A DNA stretch of 64,000 nt from positions 124,001-188,000 of the forward strand of contig JABLUY010000028.1 in assembly GCA_013306675.1 (NCBI GenBank). Direction: 5' to 3'. Positions 44,236 to 52,351 of this stretch are shown piece after piece. The stretch's first letter is position 1. Each line of letters opens with the position of its first letter. Below the pieces are notes generated by a model. The model made no database searches. It had not been told where the DNA came from and saw only the letters and a program-made list of their open reading frames with translations. The DNA comes from Thraustochytrium sp. TN22 (Eukaryota > Sar > Bigyra > Thraustochytrida > Thraustochytriidae). Both the position numbers and the translations under genes were made by a program.

Positions 44236-46506
44236 TCACCACATGACGAGGCGCTTCTCGGGTGGGAGATACATGCCGTCGCCCGGCTTGGTGTCGTAAA
44301 TCTCGTGGAACATGTCAATGTTCTTGCAGAGGTTGCCGCGGAAGTGGGGCGGAGCGTGGGGGTCAGTGGCGAGCGCCTGGACGGCGTACTGGGTGCTCTG
44401 CTTGGACTTCCAGATGTTGGCCCAGGAGCGAAAGAAGACGTCGCAGAGCGCGACGCGCAGGGCCTCCTCGGTGACCCCCTGCTCGTCGAGGTAGCTGAGG
44501 AAGGCCTGAAGACCGAGCGAGAGGCCGCCGAGGTCGGCGAGGTTCTCGCCCATGGTGAGCTCGGCAGACATCTTGTGCTGCTTGGGCTCGCCGGTGGCGC
44601 CGTCCTCGGGCTGCTCGACGTAAACGTAGTCCTCGACCTGGTCGGCCATGATCTTGGTCTTGGCCGTGAAGAGCGAGGCGTCCTCCTGGGTCCACCAGTC
44701 GTTCATGTTGCCGTCGGCGTCGAACTTGCGGCCCTGGTCGTCGTAACCGTGGCTGATCTCGTGCGCAATGACGGCGACAATGCCGCCCGAGTTGGCGGCG
44801 CGCAGCACGAGATCCGCGACGCCGTCGCTGGGCGGCGCGCCATCAAAGTAGGCCGGCAGGTCGAACTGGACGTCGTCAAGCGTGCGTGAGTAAAAGGGCG
44901 GCTGGATGATGGCGGCCGGGAAGACGATGACGTTCTGCTGCGGGTGGAAGTAGGCGTTGACCATGCTGGGCGGCATCTCCCACTTTGTCTTGTCCTTGAG
45001 CCCGTTGAGCTTGTCGAGGAACTCAGCCTGGTACTCGAAGGCCATGACCTTTTGCGACATCTCAAAGAGCGAGTCACCGGAGCGCAGGTCCAGCGCCGCG
45101 TACGACTTCCACTTGTCGGGGTACCCGATCATGCTGCGGAAGCGTTCCAGCTTCTCCAGCGCGCGAGTCTTGGTCACGTCCGCCAGCCAGTCGTTGCGCT
45201 TCAGCGAGGCGTCCATCACCTTGACGACGTCGCCGATCATGTCCAGCAGCGACTCCTTGTCCTTCTCCGAAAAGAAGTGCTCCACGAAGATCTTGCCCAT
45301 GAGCATGTCCACCCAGGAGTTGACCAGGTTCACGGTGCGCTTCTCGGGCGTCTTTTGCGCCTTCTGCCCCTGCAGCTTGTGCTGGAAGAAGTCGAACATC
45401 TCGTCGTCCATGGCCTTGGTGCAGTAGCCGGCCGCGGACCGGATCGCCTTGTACTGCATGTACGCGCGAATGTCCTCATGGTTCGCCTCGCGGAAGAGCA
45501 GCCGGAACACGCGGCGGAAGTAGTCGCCGTCGTACACCGTCAGCCGGAAGCGCGCCTCCTGCACCGTGGCCTCGTCCGCGTCCGCGTAGTTCTTGCGGTA
45601 GTTGGCCTCCATGACCTCGCGCAGGCCCATGCCCTGGATGATGGTCTCCAGAAACTCTGCGATGCGCTCGCGCTCCGCCTCGTCCACCTCCACCTGCGGC
45701 TGCGTCAGCACGTCCTCGTCGCCGTTCTCCGCCTTGTTCTCGCTGTAGTTCGCCTCCTTGGCCGCCAGGTGCCGCATCTCGTTCAGGCGCGGCGCCAGCT
45801 CGTCCAGCGTCGTGATCGTGTAGTACTGGTCGTACTGCCGCGCCTGATCCCGCTTCATGGTGATTTGCGCCAGCTTCGTCTCGAACCGCACGACGCGCTC
45901 CACGAAGTCGTCCTGCAGCAGGTCGGCGCCGATCAGCTCGCAAACGTGCTCCAGGTGCGCGCGGTACCACGTGCGCTGCTCTGCGAAGTTGTCGTCCAGG
46001 TAGTACGCGCGCGACGGCAGCGACAGCCCGGACGGGCCGAGGTCCAGGATCTCGTGGTCGCTGGCCTCCATGTTGGCGCCCTTGTCCAGGTCCAGCGGCC
46101 CGCGCACGCCCAGCTCCTGGCCGCGCGCGATGTACCGCGCCAGGCCCCGCACGAAGGCCTCCGGCCCGCCCGCCGTCGCCTCCGGGCCCATCTCCTTGTC
46201 CAGCGCCGCCAGTTCCGCCTCGGCCGCCGCGTTGTCGCCGTCGCCCGCGGCCCACGCCTCAAAGCGGTCCATGGACGCCATCCACACCAGCGCCAGCTTG
46301 CGCTCGTCCTCGCTCAGCGCATCCTCGCCGTCCTTCTCCATGCGCGCCGCCAGCCCGGTCAGGATATCGATCTGGCCCTTGATGCCCTCCTCCACCAGCA
46401 TCAGAAAGCTGCCCCACCGCGGGTAGTCGTCCGGGATCTTCACATTCGGGTCCTCCAGCCACGACCGGTTCACCCACGCGTAGAAGTCCTCCGTCGCCGA
46501 CGCCAT
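44236..46506 (-). CDS. M13-family zinc metallopeptidase (neprilysin/PepO type)
   Basis: 756 residues. The zinc site is HEISH (His582, Glu583, His586) with the third ligand Glu654 in ENLADLGG, and Asp658 completes the family pattern. VNAYFHPQQN just before matches the substrate-binding NAY/F motif. The C-terminus YLPPEKRLVMW corresponds to the family's P-x-x-R-C-x-V-W, but without the Cys. Unlike neprilysin it has no N-terminal membrane segment or signal peptide, starting directly at ATEDFYAWVNRSWLED, so it is probably cytosolic or secreted by another route. M13 enzymes cut short peptides on the N-terminal side of hydrophobic residues. Divergent from PIG-S and convergent with the hydrophobic-stretch gene, 103 bp between stops. 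Confidence 0.95.
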   Translation of the reverse strand: MASATEDFYAWVNRSWLEDPNVKIPDDYPRWGSFLMLVEEGIKGQIDILTGLAARMEKDGEDALSEDERKLALVWMASMDRFEAWAAGDGDNAAAEAELAALDKEMGPEATAGGPEAFVRGLARYIARGQELGVRGPLDLDKGANMEASDHEILDLGPSGLSLPSRAYYLDDNFAEQRTWYRAHLEHVCELIGADLLQDDFVERVVRFETKLAQITMKRDQARQYDQYYTITTLDELAPRLNEMRHLAAKEANYSENKAENGDEDVLTQPQVEVDEAERERIAEFLETIIQGMGLREVMEANYRKNYADADEATVQEARFRLTVYDGDYFRRVFRLLFREANHEDIRAYMQYKAIRSAAGYCTKAMDDEMFDFFQHKLQGQKAQKTPEKRTVNLVNSWVDMLMGKIFVEHFFSEKDKESLLDMIGDVVKVMDASLKRNDWLADVTKTRALEKLERFRSMIGYPDKWKSYAALDLRSGDSLFEMSQKVMAFEYQAEFLDKLNGLKDKTKWEMPPSMVNAYFHPQQNVIVFPAAIIQPPFYSRTLDDVQFDLPAYFDGAPPSDGVADLVLRAANSGGIVAVIAHEISHGYDDQGRKFDADGNMNDWWTQEDASLFTAKTKIMADQVEDYVYVEQPEDGATGEPKQHKMSAELTMGENLADLGGLSLGLQAFLSYLDEQGVTEEALRVALCDVFFRSWANIWKSKQSTQYAVQALATDPHAPPHFRGNLCKNIDMFHEIYDTKPGDGMYLPPEKRLVMW

Positions 46507-46898
46507 CCTGCCGCTCCCGCGAGGAACCCTCGCTGCGCCGCGCTGCCCAGCACCAGCTACCTAACCTGGCCAAGCACCCCGACCTCGACCTCGACCTCGA
46601 CCTCGCGCTCGCGAAGCACCGCGCCCGCCGCCGCCCAACGCCGCCCGACGCCGCCGCCGCTGCCGAGCGCGCGCGCGAGCGCAGCCAAGATTTCGTTCTG
46701 CCGGAGCCTGCCGCCGTGCCGAAGCTTCGACAGGCTTCGCTCTCACGGAGTCCCCGGAGGGAGGATTTCGAATTTCGAATTTTCGAATTCAAAAAGAAAG
46801 ACAAACGGAGCAAGTGCAAAAAGGCAACCAAACCACCGACCGCGAAGCGCGAAGCGCGAAGCGCGAAGCGCAGTCGAGGCCGGCCCGGCCGCCCTAGC
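46507..46898. promoter_or_regulatory. Divergent promoter region, M13 peptidase / PIG-S
   Basis: 392 bp with (GACCTC)n at about 46578-46605, a GAATTTCGAATTTTCGAATTC cluster near 46768-46788 and (GCGAAGC)n at about 46842-46870 just before the PIG-S ATG. Confidence 0.5.
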
Positions 46899-47987
46899 AT
46901 GGTCGCGGCGCGGCTCGCGTGCGCGGCGCTCGTGCTGTGCGGCGTGGCGGTCGTGGCGCCAGCGGCGCTGCGCGAGGCGGCGCCGCACAGCGCCGAGCTG
47001 GCGCACGAGCGCGCGGCCGCGCTCGCCAGGCGCGCCGCGAAGGCGACGGCCGCCGGCGACGGCGTCGAGACGCCCGTGCCGGCGCTGCGCGTGTGCGTGG
47101 GGCTCATGGTGGACGCGGCGGCGCAAGGGCCGGTGGACTGGGACGTGCAGGCCGCGCTGCAGGAGCACCTGGGCGGCCTGCTGGGCGACCTGCAGGCCGT
47201 CGCGGAGGTGAGCTACGACACGCAGGTGCTGTACCAGTCGAGGCTTGCCAAGACGTCCGACGGCGCGGAGGTCAGCGCGGACGACCTGCAGGCCTTCATG
47301 AGCGCCAACGACTGGGACGCGAGCCCGCTGCGCGAGTCGGCGCGTGAGACCGTGCTGCACCTCATGGCGTACCTGCCGGCGCGCGCCGACACGCACATCA
47401 AGGACGCGACCGGCGACCTGGTAACCGCCTTTTACGTGCCGCGCTGGGGCGGCGTCAGTGTGCTGCCGCTGGCCGCCGCGGAGACCGCGCATGTGTCGGC
47501 GCAGGCGCTGGCGCCGACCATGGTCATCTTTGAGCGCTTTCTGCGCCACGCGCTCGGCCTCGAGCCCGCGCCCGCGGGCGCGCCCGTTTCCGCGGCCGAC
47601 CGCGCGCGCGTCGCGCGGGCCTACGTTGCCGCGGCCGCCGACACGCTCGTTTCGCTCAGCGACTACGTGCAGTCGTCCAGTCACATGCTCGTGGTCGACA
47701 GCGTCGCGCACGACTTCTCGCTGTCCACTTCGGAGCTCGCTGCCGCCATGGACGCCTGCGAGCACACCGCGGACAGTGACGCCTGTCTCTCTCGCTCGCG
47801 CAGCGCGCTGCTCGCCGCTGAGGAAGCCTTCTTCAACCCGTCGCTACTGCCGCAGCTCTACTTTCCGCCCGAGCACTTCTTCGCTGTCTTCATGCCGTTT
47901 CTGCTGCCGGCGCTTCTCCCCGTTGCCACGGGCTCGTTTGCCGCGGCACAGGACTTTGTCAAGTCAAGAAGAGGGCGCAATAATTAA
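46899..47987 (+). CDS. PIGS: PIG-S, GPI-transamidase subunit
   Basis: 362 residues from the ATG at 46899. PIG-S is part of the ER complex that attaches GPI anchors to proteins. A hydrophobic N-terminal segment (about 5-22) is the first membrane span. FYVPRWGGVSV matches the conserved SPRWGG motif. Near the C-terminus EEAFFNPSLLPQLYFPPE matches the family's ELAFFDPSLLxxLYFPDD, followed by the last membrane span FAVFMPFLLPALLPVA and a short basic tail. The human protein is about 555 residues, so the lumenal part before PRWGG is much shorter here. The gene is divergent from the M13 peptidase and ends 73 bp from the kinase gene's stop. Confidence 0.88.
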   Translation: MVAARLACAALVLCGVAVVAPAALREAAPHSAELAHERAAALARRAAKATAAGDGVETPVPALRVCVGLMVDAAAQGPVDWDVQAALQEHLGGLLGDLQAVAEVSYDTQVLYQSRLAKTSDGAEVSADDLQAFMSANDWDASPLRESARETVLHLMAYLPARADTHIKDATGDLVTAFYVPRWGGVSVLPLAAAETAHVSAQALAPTMVIFERFLRHALGLEPAPAGAPVSAADRARVARAYVAAAADTLVSLSDYVQSSSHMLVVDSVAHDFSLSTSELAAAMDACEHTADSDACLSRSRSALLAAEEAFFNPSLLPQLYFPPEHFFAVFMPFLLPALLPVATGSFAAAQDFVKSRRGRNN

Positions 47988-48025
47988 AAGTTAGCAAATG
48001 TGATGCGTCTCCTTCGCACGCTGTT

Positions 48026-48046
48026 GCTAGCTAGCTAGCTAGCTAG
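48026..48046. repeat. (GCTA)n repeat between convergent stops
   Basis: Five GCTA units in the 73-bp gap between the PIG-S and kinase stops. Confidence 0.8.
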
Positions 48047-48060
48047 TGGTGTGTTCGTCA

Positions 48061-49566
48061 TCAGTGTGTCTGCGCGCGCGGCATGATCATGACCTCGTCC
48101 TCGCACGCAAACTTGTGCTCCTCGTGAACCCCTGGCACGCTCAGACCCATGGCGGGGCGGTCCAGGGCCTTCTCAGACGTCTGGGTCCCACCGCGGGCCA
48201 TGCCTGCCAGCGCAGCGTGCGCCCAGACGGCCTTGGCGGCGCCGCCCAGGCGGCGCCGCGCGTACCGGGAGCGTAGCGTCGCGAGGTCCGTGTCGATGCT
48301 GGACGAGAGCGGCTGCGCAGACTGTTCGCACCCGCACAGCCACGGGTGCGCCAGCACCTCTTCCGCACTCAGCCGCGAGTCCGGGTCGAGAACCAGCATG
48401 CGGTCGATGAGGTCCTTGGCATCGTCCGAAATGGTGCGCCACGCCGGGTCCCGAAAGTCAAAGATCCCGTTCTCGATGTGGTACCAGAGGTCGTCCTCCG
48501 ACAGCCGGCCCGTCGGGTCGAACGGGTGGAAGCCCACCAGCAGCACGTAGAGGATGACGCCCATGCTCCAATTGTCCACCTTGGGCCCGTACCCGATCGG
48601 GTCGTTGCGCACCTCGGGCGCCGCGTACGCCCATGTACCGCAGATGGTCTCCATGGCGCTTTCCGTGTAGAGCCGCGCAAGGCCGAAGTCCGCCACCTTG
48701 ACATCCGCCAACCGCGGGTCTCGCGAGGTCAGTAGTAGGTTCTCCGGCTTGAGGTCGCGGTGCGCGATGTGGTGCCGGTGCAGGTGGTCCACGGCCGACG
48801 CAATGCGCCGCATGTGCCGCGCCGCATCCGCCTCCGAGTACGGGCCGTTGCGCACCAGGTGCTCGAAGAGCTCGCCACCCGGCACGTATTCCATGACGAG
48901 CTGCACCTCGTGGTCCGTCAAGAAGACATCGTACAGACCCACCGTGTTGGGGTGGCCCTTGACGCGCAGCAAGATGTCCACCTCCTGCGCCAGCCGGCTC
49001 TCAGACGTGCGCTTACGCTCAATCATCTTCACCGCGCGCAGCCTACCGGAGCTGCGCTCGCGGCACAGCTTCACCACGGCGAACTGGCCTGAACCCAGCA
49101 CACGACCCATCAGCTCGTACTTGTCCTCGAGCCGACCACGGCTCTTGAAGGTCGCCAGGGATACGGGCTTGTTGCTTCGTTGCGTCGATGCTGGCAGGCT
49201 CTGCACCGTCGCCCCCGACGTCTTGCTCGCAGCCTCGGACGCCGGCTTGCTGCACGTGCTCGAGTACAGCGTCTCAGCACTCGTCCGCGACCCAGCTGGC
49301 GACTCCTCGGACACTTCACTGGGCGTGGTTAGCGACGCATGCGCCTGCTGTGACGCATTCTGACCAGCTGCCTGCGAAATGGCCTCATCAGAAGCCGCCA
49401 GCGTCGCAGTCTCCTTGCGCTGCCGCACGCCATCATTCTGGCGCAGGCCCAGACGGTGCGAGATGCGCGAGAAGACGCGCGTCCAGGCACGCGTCATCTT
49501 TGTAGCATCCGCCGCAGCTGTCGCTGTCGCCGTCGGCTCTGGTGACCCGCTCGCCGCCTCGGCCAT
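48061..49566 (-). CDS. CAMK-group Ser/Thr protein kinase
   Basis: 501 residues. A Ser/Thr/Ala-rich N-terminal region (1-145) precedes a complete kinase domain (about 150-406): glycine loop GSGQFAVV, Lys180, helix-C Glu195, HRDLKPEN (Asp271), DFG (293-295) and APE (316-318). GGELFEHL and the DxWSMGVILYVLLVGFHPF stretch place it in the CAMK group, near CaMK/DCLK/PSK relatives. A C-terminal segment with RLGGAAKAVWAHAALAG could act as an autoinhibitory or calmodulin-binding helix, but I cannot confirm it. No membrane segment or EF-hand. Cytosolic Ca2+-linked signalling is plausible. Confidence 0.93.
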   Translation of the reverse strand: MAEAASGSPEPTATATAAADATKMTRAWTRVFSRISHRLGLRQNDGVRQRKETATLAASDEAISQAAGQNASQQAHASLTTPSEVSEESPAGSRTSAETLYSSTCSKPASEAASKTSGATVQSLPASTQRSNKPVSLATFKSRGRLEDKYELMGRVLGSGQFAVVKLCRERSSGRLRAVKMIERKRTSESRLAQEVDILLRVKGHPNTVGLYDVFLTDHEVQLVMEYVPGGELFEHLVRNGPYSEADAARHMRRIASAVDHLHRHHIAHRDLKPENLLLTSRDPRLADVKVADFGLARLYTESAMETICGTWAYAAPEVRNDPIGYGPKVDNWSMGVILYVLLVGFHPFDPTGRLSEDDLWYHIENGIFDFRDPAWRTISDDAKDLIDRMLVLDPDSRLSAEEVLAHPWLCGCEQSAQPLSSSIDTDLATLRSRYARRRLGGAAKAVWAHAALAGMARGGTQTSEKALDRPAMGLSVPGVHEEHKFACEDEVMIMPRAQTH

Positions 49567-50307
49567 GCAGGCCGCCGACAGCGATCCCTGTCGTTGCTGC
49601 GGCGGACCTTGTTGCAGCTCTGCTGCCGGTCACCTCACCACCTCCGCCCACGCGAAAGAGCTCAGGGCAAGGCCGGACCTGTTTTTCCTCCGCAAGCCTG
49701 GCCAGGACGTAGCAGACTTTGGCTTGACGTTGGCTTGGCGCAAGGCCTGGCGCGACGCGGCCACGGCACGACGCGCGTCAGGAAGCGGCACTCCTTCTCG
49801 TCCTGGTCGCCGGCCTGGTCGACGGTGTGTGCGCCAATGCCAAGAACTCAACTTGCCGTAAATCAGCCAGCCAGCCACGTTGCCTCCCTTACGTAAAAAG
49901 CGCAGTCTGTCGGCAAGGCCAGGGGCCTGGCTTGCAAGTGGACTCCTCGTGGGCCACACTTGTCAGCATTTCCTCTCTTGTTTGCACGTGACCCGGTCGC
50001 GAGCTGGACACGATGAGACGACGCGGTCCCACTGGCAGACGCGCGTCACGAGCCGACCGCTCCGATGCGACGACGTGAAAAGAAAGCGCCAAGCGACGTC
50101 CGGCGGCGGCAGAAGTCCAACCGGAAAGGTGTGCGCAGCGCAGGTCAGTCATGGAGGACTACCCGGGCACGCGCACATGCGCGATCGATGGACACTTGAC
50201 AGCGAAGGCTCGGCACATCATCATGGCATGTCAAGAGAGAGAGATCCAAAGCGGCATCGATCGTTGAGGCCGCAGACAGGCTCCGACTCCGCGCGGGCGC
50301 GCACAGG
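49567..50307. promoter_or_regulatory. Divergent intergenic region, CAMK kinase / GGT
   Basis: 741 bp. A 13-base match differing at one position from the recurrent motif (CCCACTGGCAGAC) lies at 50028-50040. No gene seen. Confidence 0.5.
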
Positions 50308-52111
50308 ATGCTGGGCAACCCGGCCGTGCGATTCCAGTCGCGCAGGTCGGCGGTCTTCGCGCGGCATGGCATGGTGGCGAGCTCGCAGCCGCTGGCGAGC
50401 TCCGTGGGGCTGGGCATGCTGCGCGACGGCGGCAACGCGGTGGACGCGGCCATCGCCATGGCGGCGGCGCTCAACGTGACGGAGCCGTGCTCGACCGGGC
50501 TCGGCGGCGACTGTTTCTTGCTCTACTTTGAGGCAGCCACGCGCAAGGTCTTCGCCCTGAACGGGTCGGGCCGCGCGCCGGCCGGCCTGACGCTTGCCGA
50601 GGCGGCCAAGGACAGCCCGGCCGGCGCCAAGGCGCTACTTGCGGACTCGGTGCACTGTGTCACAGTGCCCGGCACCGCGGCCGGCTGGGCAGACGCCGTG
50701 GAGCGCTGGGGCACGCGGCCGCTGGCCCAGGTTCTGGAGCCCGCCGCGCAGCTCGCCGAGGAGGGCTTCCCGGTCTCGCAGCTCACCGCGCTGCAGTGGG
50801 CCGAGCAGGAGGACATGCTGCGGCCTGACGCGACCCGCGCTGACATGCTCGTTCGGGACCCCAGCACGGGCCGCGCGCGGGCGCCGCGCGTCGGGGAGGT
50901 CTTTCGCAACCCGGCGCTGGCGCGCACGATGCGGGAGCTCGGCGAAGGCGGCAAGGAGGCCTTTTACCGCGGACGCGCTGGCCAGGCCATCTTGGACGTG
51001 CTGCAGTCGCTCGGGTCCACCATGACGCCCGAGGACCTGGCCGCGCACGTGAGCACCTTCCCGGAGCCCATTCGCGTGCGCTACGGAGACATGGACGTTC
51101 TGGAGGTGCCGCCGAGCGGGCAGGGCATCGCGGCGCTCATGGGCCTGAATCTTCTTAGCGCGGCCAAGCGCCGGGGCATGGGCATCGACGCGCGCACCAC
51201 CTTGCACGGCAGCAAGGAGCATCTGCACCTCTTGGTGGAGAGCATGCGCTTCGCCTTTGCTGACGCGCGCCAATACGTCGCCGACTCCGACGTCGTGCAC
51301 GTGCCAGTGCAGGAGCTCATCGACTCCGCCTATGCGGACACGCGCATGGCCGCGTTTGACGCTTCGCGACCGGTCGCAGACGTCAAGTACGGTCAGCCTG
51401 TGGCCGGGAGCGACACCGTGTCCTTTCGTACGTTCTTCTTGTTCTGCTGCGTCTTGTCTTGCTCGCAAGCCTTGCCTTTGCAACGCAGCGCGCAGACTGA
51501 CTGACGGGACCTTGTGATGATATGATTGCGTAGAGGTGGTGGACAGCGCAGGCAACGCTGTATCGATGGTGAACTCGAACTACGAGGGCTTCGGGTCGGG
51601 TATCGTCCCAGAGGGCTGCGGGTTCACGCTGCAGAACCGCGGCGCCAACTTCTCGCTCGAAGAGGGCCATCCGAACGTGGTTGCGCCGCGTAAGCGACCG
51701 TACCACACCATCATCCCGGCGATCGCGTTGCACCACGACACTGGTGAGCTGTACTGCAGCTTCACCAACATGGGCGGTTTCGCGCAGGCGCCCGCGCATG
51801 TGCAGCTCATGGTGAATCTGCTCGACTTCAAGGTGGATCCGCAGACTGCGGTGGACTTGCCACGCTTCGTGATTTGCGCTGGCGAGGCCAACGGGGAGGT
51901 GGCCTTTGAGGAGGGCTTCGACCCGGAGGTAATTCGCGCGCTCGAGGCCATGGGACATCGCATCTTCAAGCCGAGTCCCGACCAATATGTGCTCTCCGGA
52001 TTTGATCGCATGCTCTTTGGCCGCGCGCAGATCATCACGCGCGACCGTGAGACTGGTGTCCTGTGTGGCGGGTCGGATGGCCGCGCCGACGGCCTAGCGA
52101 TCGGCTTCTGA
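50308..52111 (+). CDS. GGT: Gamma-glutamyltranspeptidase (one intron)
   Basis: 565 residues after joining 50308-51427 with 51534-52111. GGT cleaves the gamma-glutamyl bond of glutathione and passes the glutamyl group to water or amino acids; it also feeds glutathione breakdown. The large-subunit part shows GGNAVDAAIAMAAALNV and STGLGGDCFLLYF. The nucleophile that is freed by self-cleavage is Thr370 in AGSDTVSF, at the very end of exon 1. Exon 2 continues VVDSAGNAVSMVNSNYEGFG, GIVPEGCGFTLQNRG and the substrate-site KRPYHTIIPA. No signal peptide or membrane anchor is seen, which resembles bacterial-type relatives such as YwrD-like proteins rather than the animal surface enzyme. Start chosen because homology begins within about 10 residues. 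Confidence 0.93.
51428..51533 (+). other. Intron in the GGT gene
   Basis: 106 bp. Donor GTACGT, likely branch CTGAC at 51501-51505 with its A 29 nt from the acceptor, acceptor CGTAG. Removing it restores the GGT frame (phase 1) and joins SDTVSF to QVVDSAGN, as the family requires. Confidence 0.9.
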
Positions 52112-52351
52112 TTCGTTTTCTGGTTCGTTTCATTCATGTTGGGCGCGGAGCATTGCCGCGGAGCATTGCTCGGTATTGGTACAACGCCGTCAACGCACAA
52201 CTCAACGAACGTGGCGCCCGGCGCTCAACTCCTCCCAACTCGACGAGCGCGGCGCTCAGCGCCTCAGCGCTCAATGCACACCTCAAGGTGAGGATACTAC
52301 CAGCCTACTTACTGCGCCTCTTTCTTTAGCTAACTAGTAACGCTGAGCGGT
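52112..52351. other. Convergent intergenic gap, GGT / unknown 1019-residue protein
   Basis: 240 bp with short imperfect repeats (GGAGCATTGC, CTCAGCGC). No gene. Confidence 0.5.

Noticed and set aside
44944-47211. 755-residue plus-strand frame opposite the M13 peptidase
   Set aside because: Antisense of the conserved peptidase, running through the promoter into another frame of PIG-S.
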